Notes under the pieces: generated by a model
What the model saw: the letters and a program-made list of their open reading frames with translations, nothing else
Told to the model about the DNA's origin: nothing
Databases searched by the model: none
Assembly: GCA_964435085.1 (NCBI GenBank)
Contig: CAYSXQ010000012.1
Coordinates: 1 to 30,292, forward strand
Origin: UBA917 sp964435085
GTDB lineage: Bacteria; Patescibacteriota; Patescibacteriia; Patescibacteriales; Patescibacteriaceae
Reading direction: 5' to 3'
DNA length: 30,292 nt
Shown here: in pieces, positions 29,867 through 30,292 of the stretch
How the letters are laid out: each line of letters begins with the position of its first letter
How positions within the stretch are numbered: the first letter of the stretch is position 1
Made by a program: the position numbers and the translations under genes

Positions 29867-30106
29867 CTAAGCGATGAGTAATTTTTTCTGAGTGTGAGAT
29901 AATTTCTTGAGAGCAATTTCAGCCTTAGTAGCAGAAGATCGATCTTTAAACTTCTTGCTATACACTAACTCGACAGGGCGGCGAGCTTTGGTGTAGCGGG
30001 CGCCGAGCGCCGAAGAATTGTGCTCTTGGACACGCCGAGCAAGGTCGGTGGTGATGCCGGCGTATAAGGTGTTGTCATTGCATTTTAGGAGATAGAGATG
30101 ATACAT
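29867..30106 (-). CDS. GIY-YIG domain protein (YhbQ/UPF0213-like)
   Basis: 79 residues from the ATG at 30106; the longer frame to 30169 crosses the promoter and a repeat arm and is rejected. Single GIY-YIG nuclease domain: YHLYLLKCNDNTLYAGITTDL provides the two tyrosines and the GI turn, followed by the conserved Arg (ARRVQEH), then ARYTKARRPVELVYS and the catalytic-type Glu in KAEIALKKL. Stand-alone proteins of this size act on nucleic acid, but the in vivo substrate is not established. The -10 box TATACT ends six bases before the ATG, so it is likely leaderless. It is separated from the upstream cut gene by a terminator. Confidence 0.9.
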   Translation of the reverse strand: MYHLYLLKCNDNTLYAGITTDLARRVQEHNSSALGARYTKARRPVELVYSKKFKDRSSATKAEIALKKLSHTQKKLLIA

Positions 30107-30112
30107 GGTGGT

Positions 30113-30121
30113 AGTATAGCA
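30113..30121 (-). promoter_or_regulatory. Extended -10 promoter of the GIY-YIG gene, leaderless
   Basis: TGC-TATACT (minus strand) followed by six bases and ATG. Nearly identical to the promoter at 15176-15184, including the adjoining AATTTCAAATTTAAAATT arm. Confidence 0.65.
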
Positions 30122-30127
30122 TGGATT

Positions 30128-30145
30128 AATTTCAAATTTAAAATT
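30128..30145. repeat. Single arm of the AT-rich inverted-repeat family
   Basis: AATTTCAAATTTAAAATT, identical to the outer end of the arms at 15190 and 16611, preceded by TA. No inverted partner is seen nearby, so it may be a solo remnant retained next to the promoter. Confidence 0.55.
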
Positions 30146-30168
30146 ATTACACCAGCATTTTAGCCACA

Positions 30169-30198
30169 AAAAAAGACGCTCGATTGAGCGTCTTTTTT
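30169..30198 (-). terminator. Terminator of the gene cut by the right edge
   Basis: Stem AAAAAAGACGCTC / GAGCGTCTTTTTT (30169-30181 and 30186-30198) with loop GATT; strong T runs on both strands. Confidence 0.88.
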
Positions 30199-30215
30199 AT
30201 CAGTAGAAATGAAAA

Positions 30216-30292
30216 TTACTTCTTCTTTGCAATTCTTTTCTTCTTAGGAGCTTCTACTTCTTCAGCAATATCAAGAATAGTTTCTTTCTTCG
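30216..30292 (-). CDS. C-terminal fragment of an unknown protein with a lysine-rich tail
   Basis: The frame enters from the right edge and stops with TAA at 30218-30216, giving 24 or more residues ending DIAEEVEAPKKKRIAKKK. A tail of acidic residues followed by lysines is common at the ends of ribosomal and other RNA-binding proteins in CPR genomes, but the fragment is too short to name. The terminator directly downstream supports it as the end of a real gene. Confidence 0.6.
   Translation of the reverse strand, partial: KKETILDIAEEVEAPKKKRIAKKK

Overview
The window looks like a chromosomal segment of a Patescibacteria/CPR bacterium, probably from a Parcubacteria-type lineage. The grounds are gene content: VirB2-like pilin-type membrane proteins, Gmad2-type immunoglobulin-like surface proteins, a DUF4012 protein, a free-standing four-helix-bundle (23S rRNA IVS-type) protein, a very short YgjP-like metallopeptidase, a single-domain GIY-YIG protein, and tRNA genes without an encoded CCA end. 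DNA is AT-rich. TGA acts as a stop (for example the ATGA overlap at 14021-14024), so the standard bacterial code applies. No phylogenetic search was possible; the assignment is inference.

Layout. 1-3931: start of a leftward gene cut by the edge, CorA, an unknown protein, CysS, and a Gmad2-like anchored protein. 3950-6490: tRNA-Thr and tRNA-Lys, then a leftward surface module of two paralogous VirB2-like proteins (one with a 22-cysteine repeat ectodomain) and an anchored protein. 6500-8011: three small leftward genes of unknown role, one resembling a catalytically dead L,D-transpeptidase. 8101-9255: Tgt that has lost its zinc ligands. 9264-9723: an inverted-repeat element carrying the four-helix-bundle gene. 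9722-19547: a leftward envelope polysaccharide region (Wzy-type polymerase/ligase, two GT4 glycosyltransferases, GHL15-type putative glycosidase, DUF4012 and DUF11-like membrane proteins). 19642-23148: small membrane protein, a lipoprotein plus beta-barrel-like pair, and a Wzz-type chain-length protein. 23484-25665: YgjP-like peptidase, GalE, Gmad2 protein. 25724-29133: rightward prepilin, TypA and an orphan histidine kinase. 29185-30292: LppX-like lipoprotein, GIY-YIG protein and the tail of a cut gene.

How it fits together: most of the window serves the cell envelope. GalE could supply UDP-galactose, the two GT4 enzymes build glycan, the polymerase/ligase and Wzz-type protein elongate it, and DUF4012, DUF11-like and GHL15 proteins may attach, organise or trim it. 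Pilin-like, Gmad2 and lipoprotein genes add surface structures.

Two gene-expression patterns run through the window. One class of genes has an extended -10 box ending exactly six bases before ATG, implying leaderless mRNAs. Another class, mostly unknown or envelope genes, has a real Shine-Dalgarno site preceded by a recurring GTTCTTT leader motif. Long AT-rich inverted-repeat elements fill several intergenic gaps, run into stop codons and sit next to promoters; one of them contains the four-helix-bundle gene.
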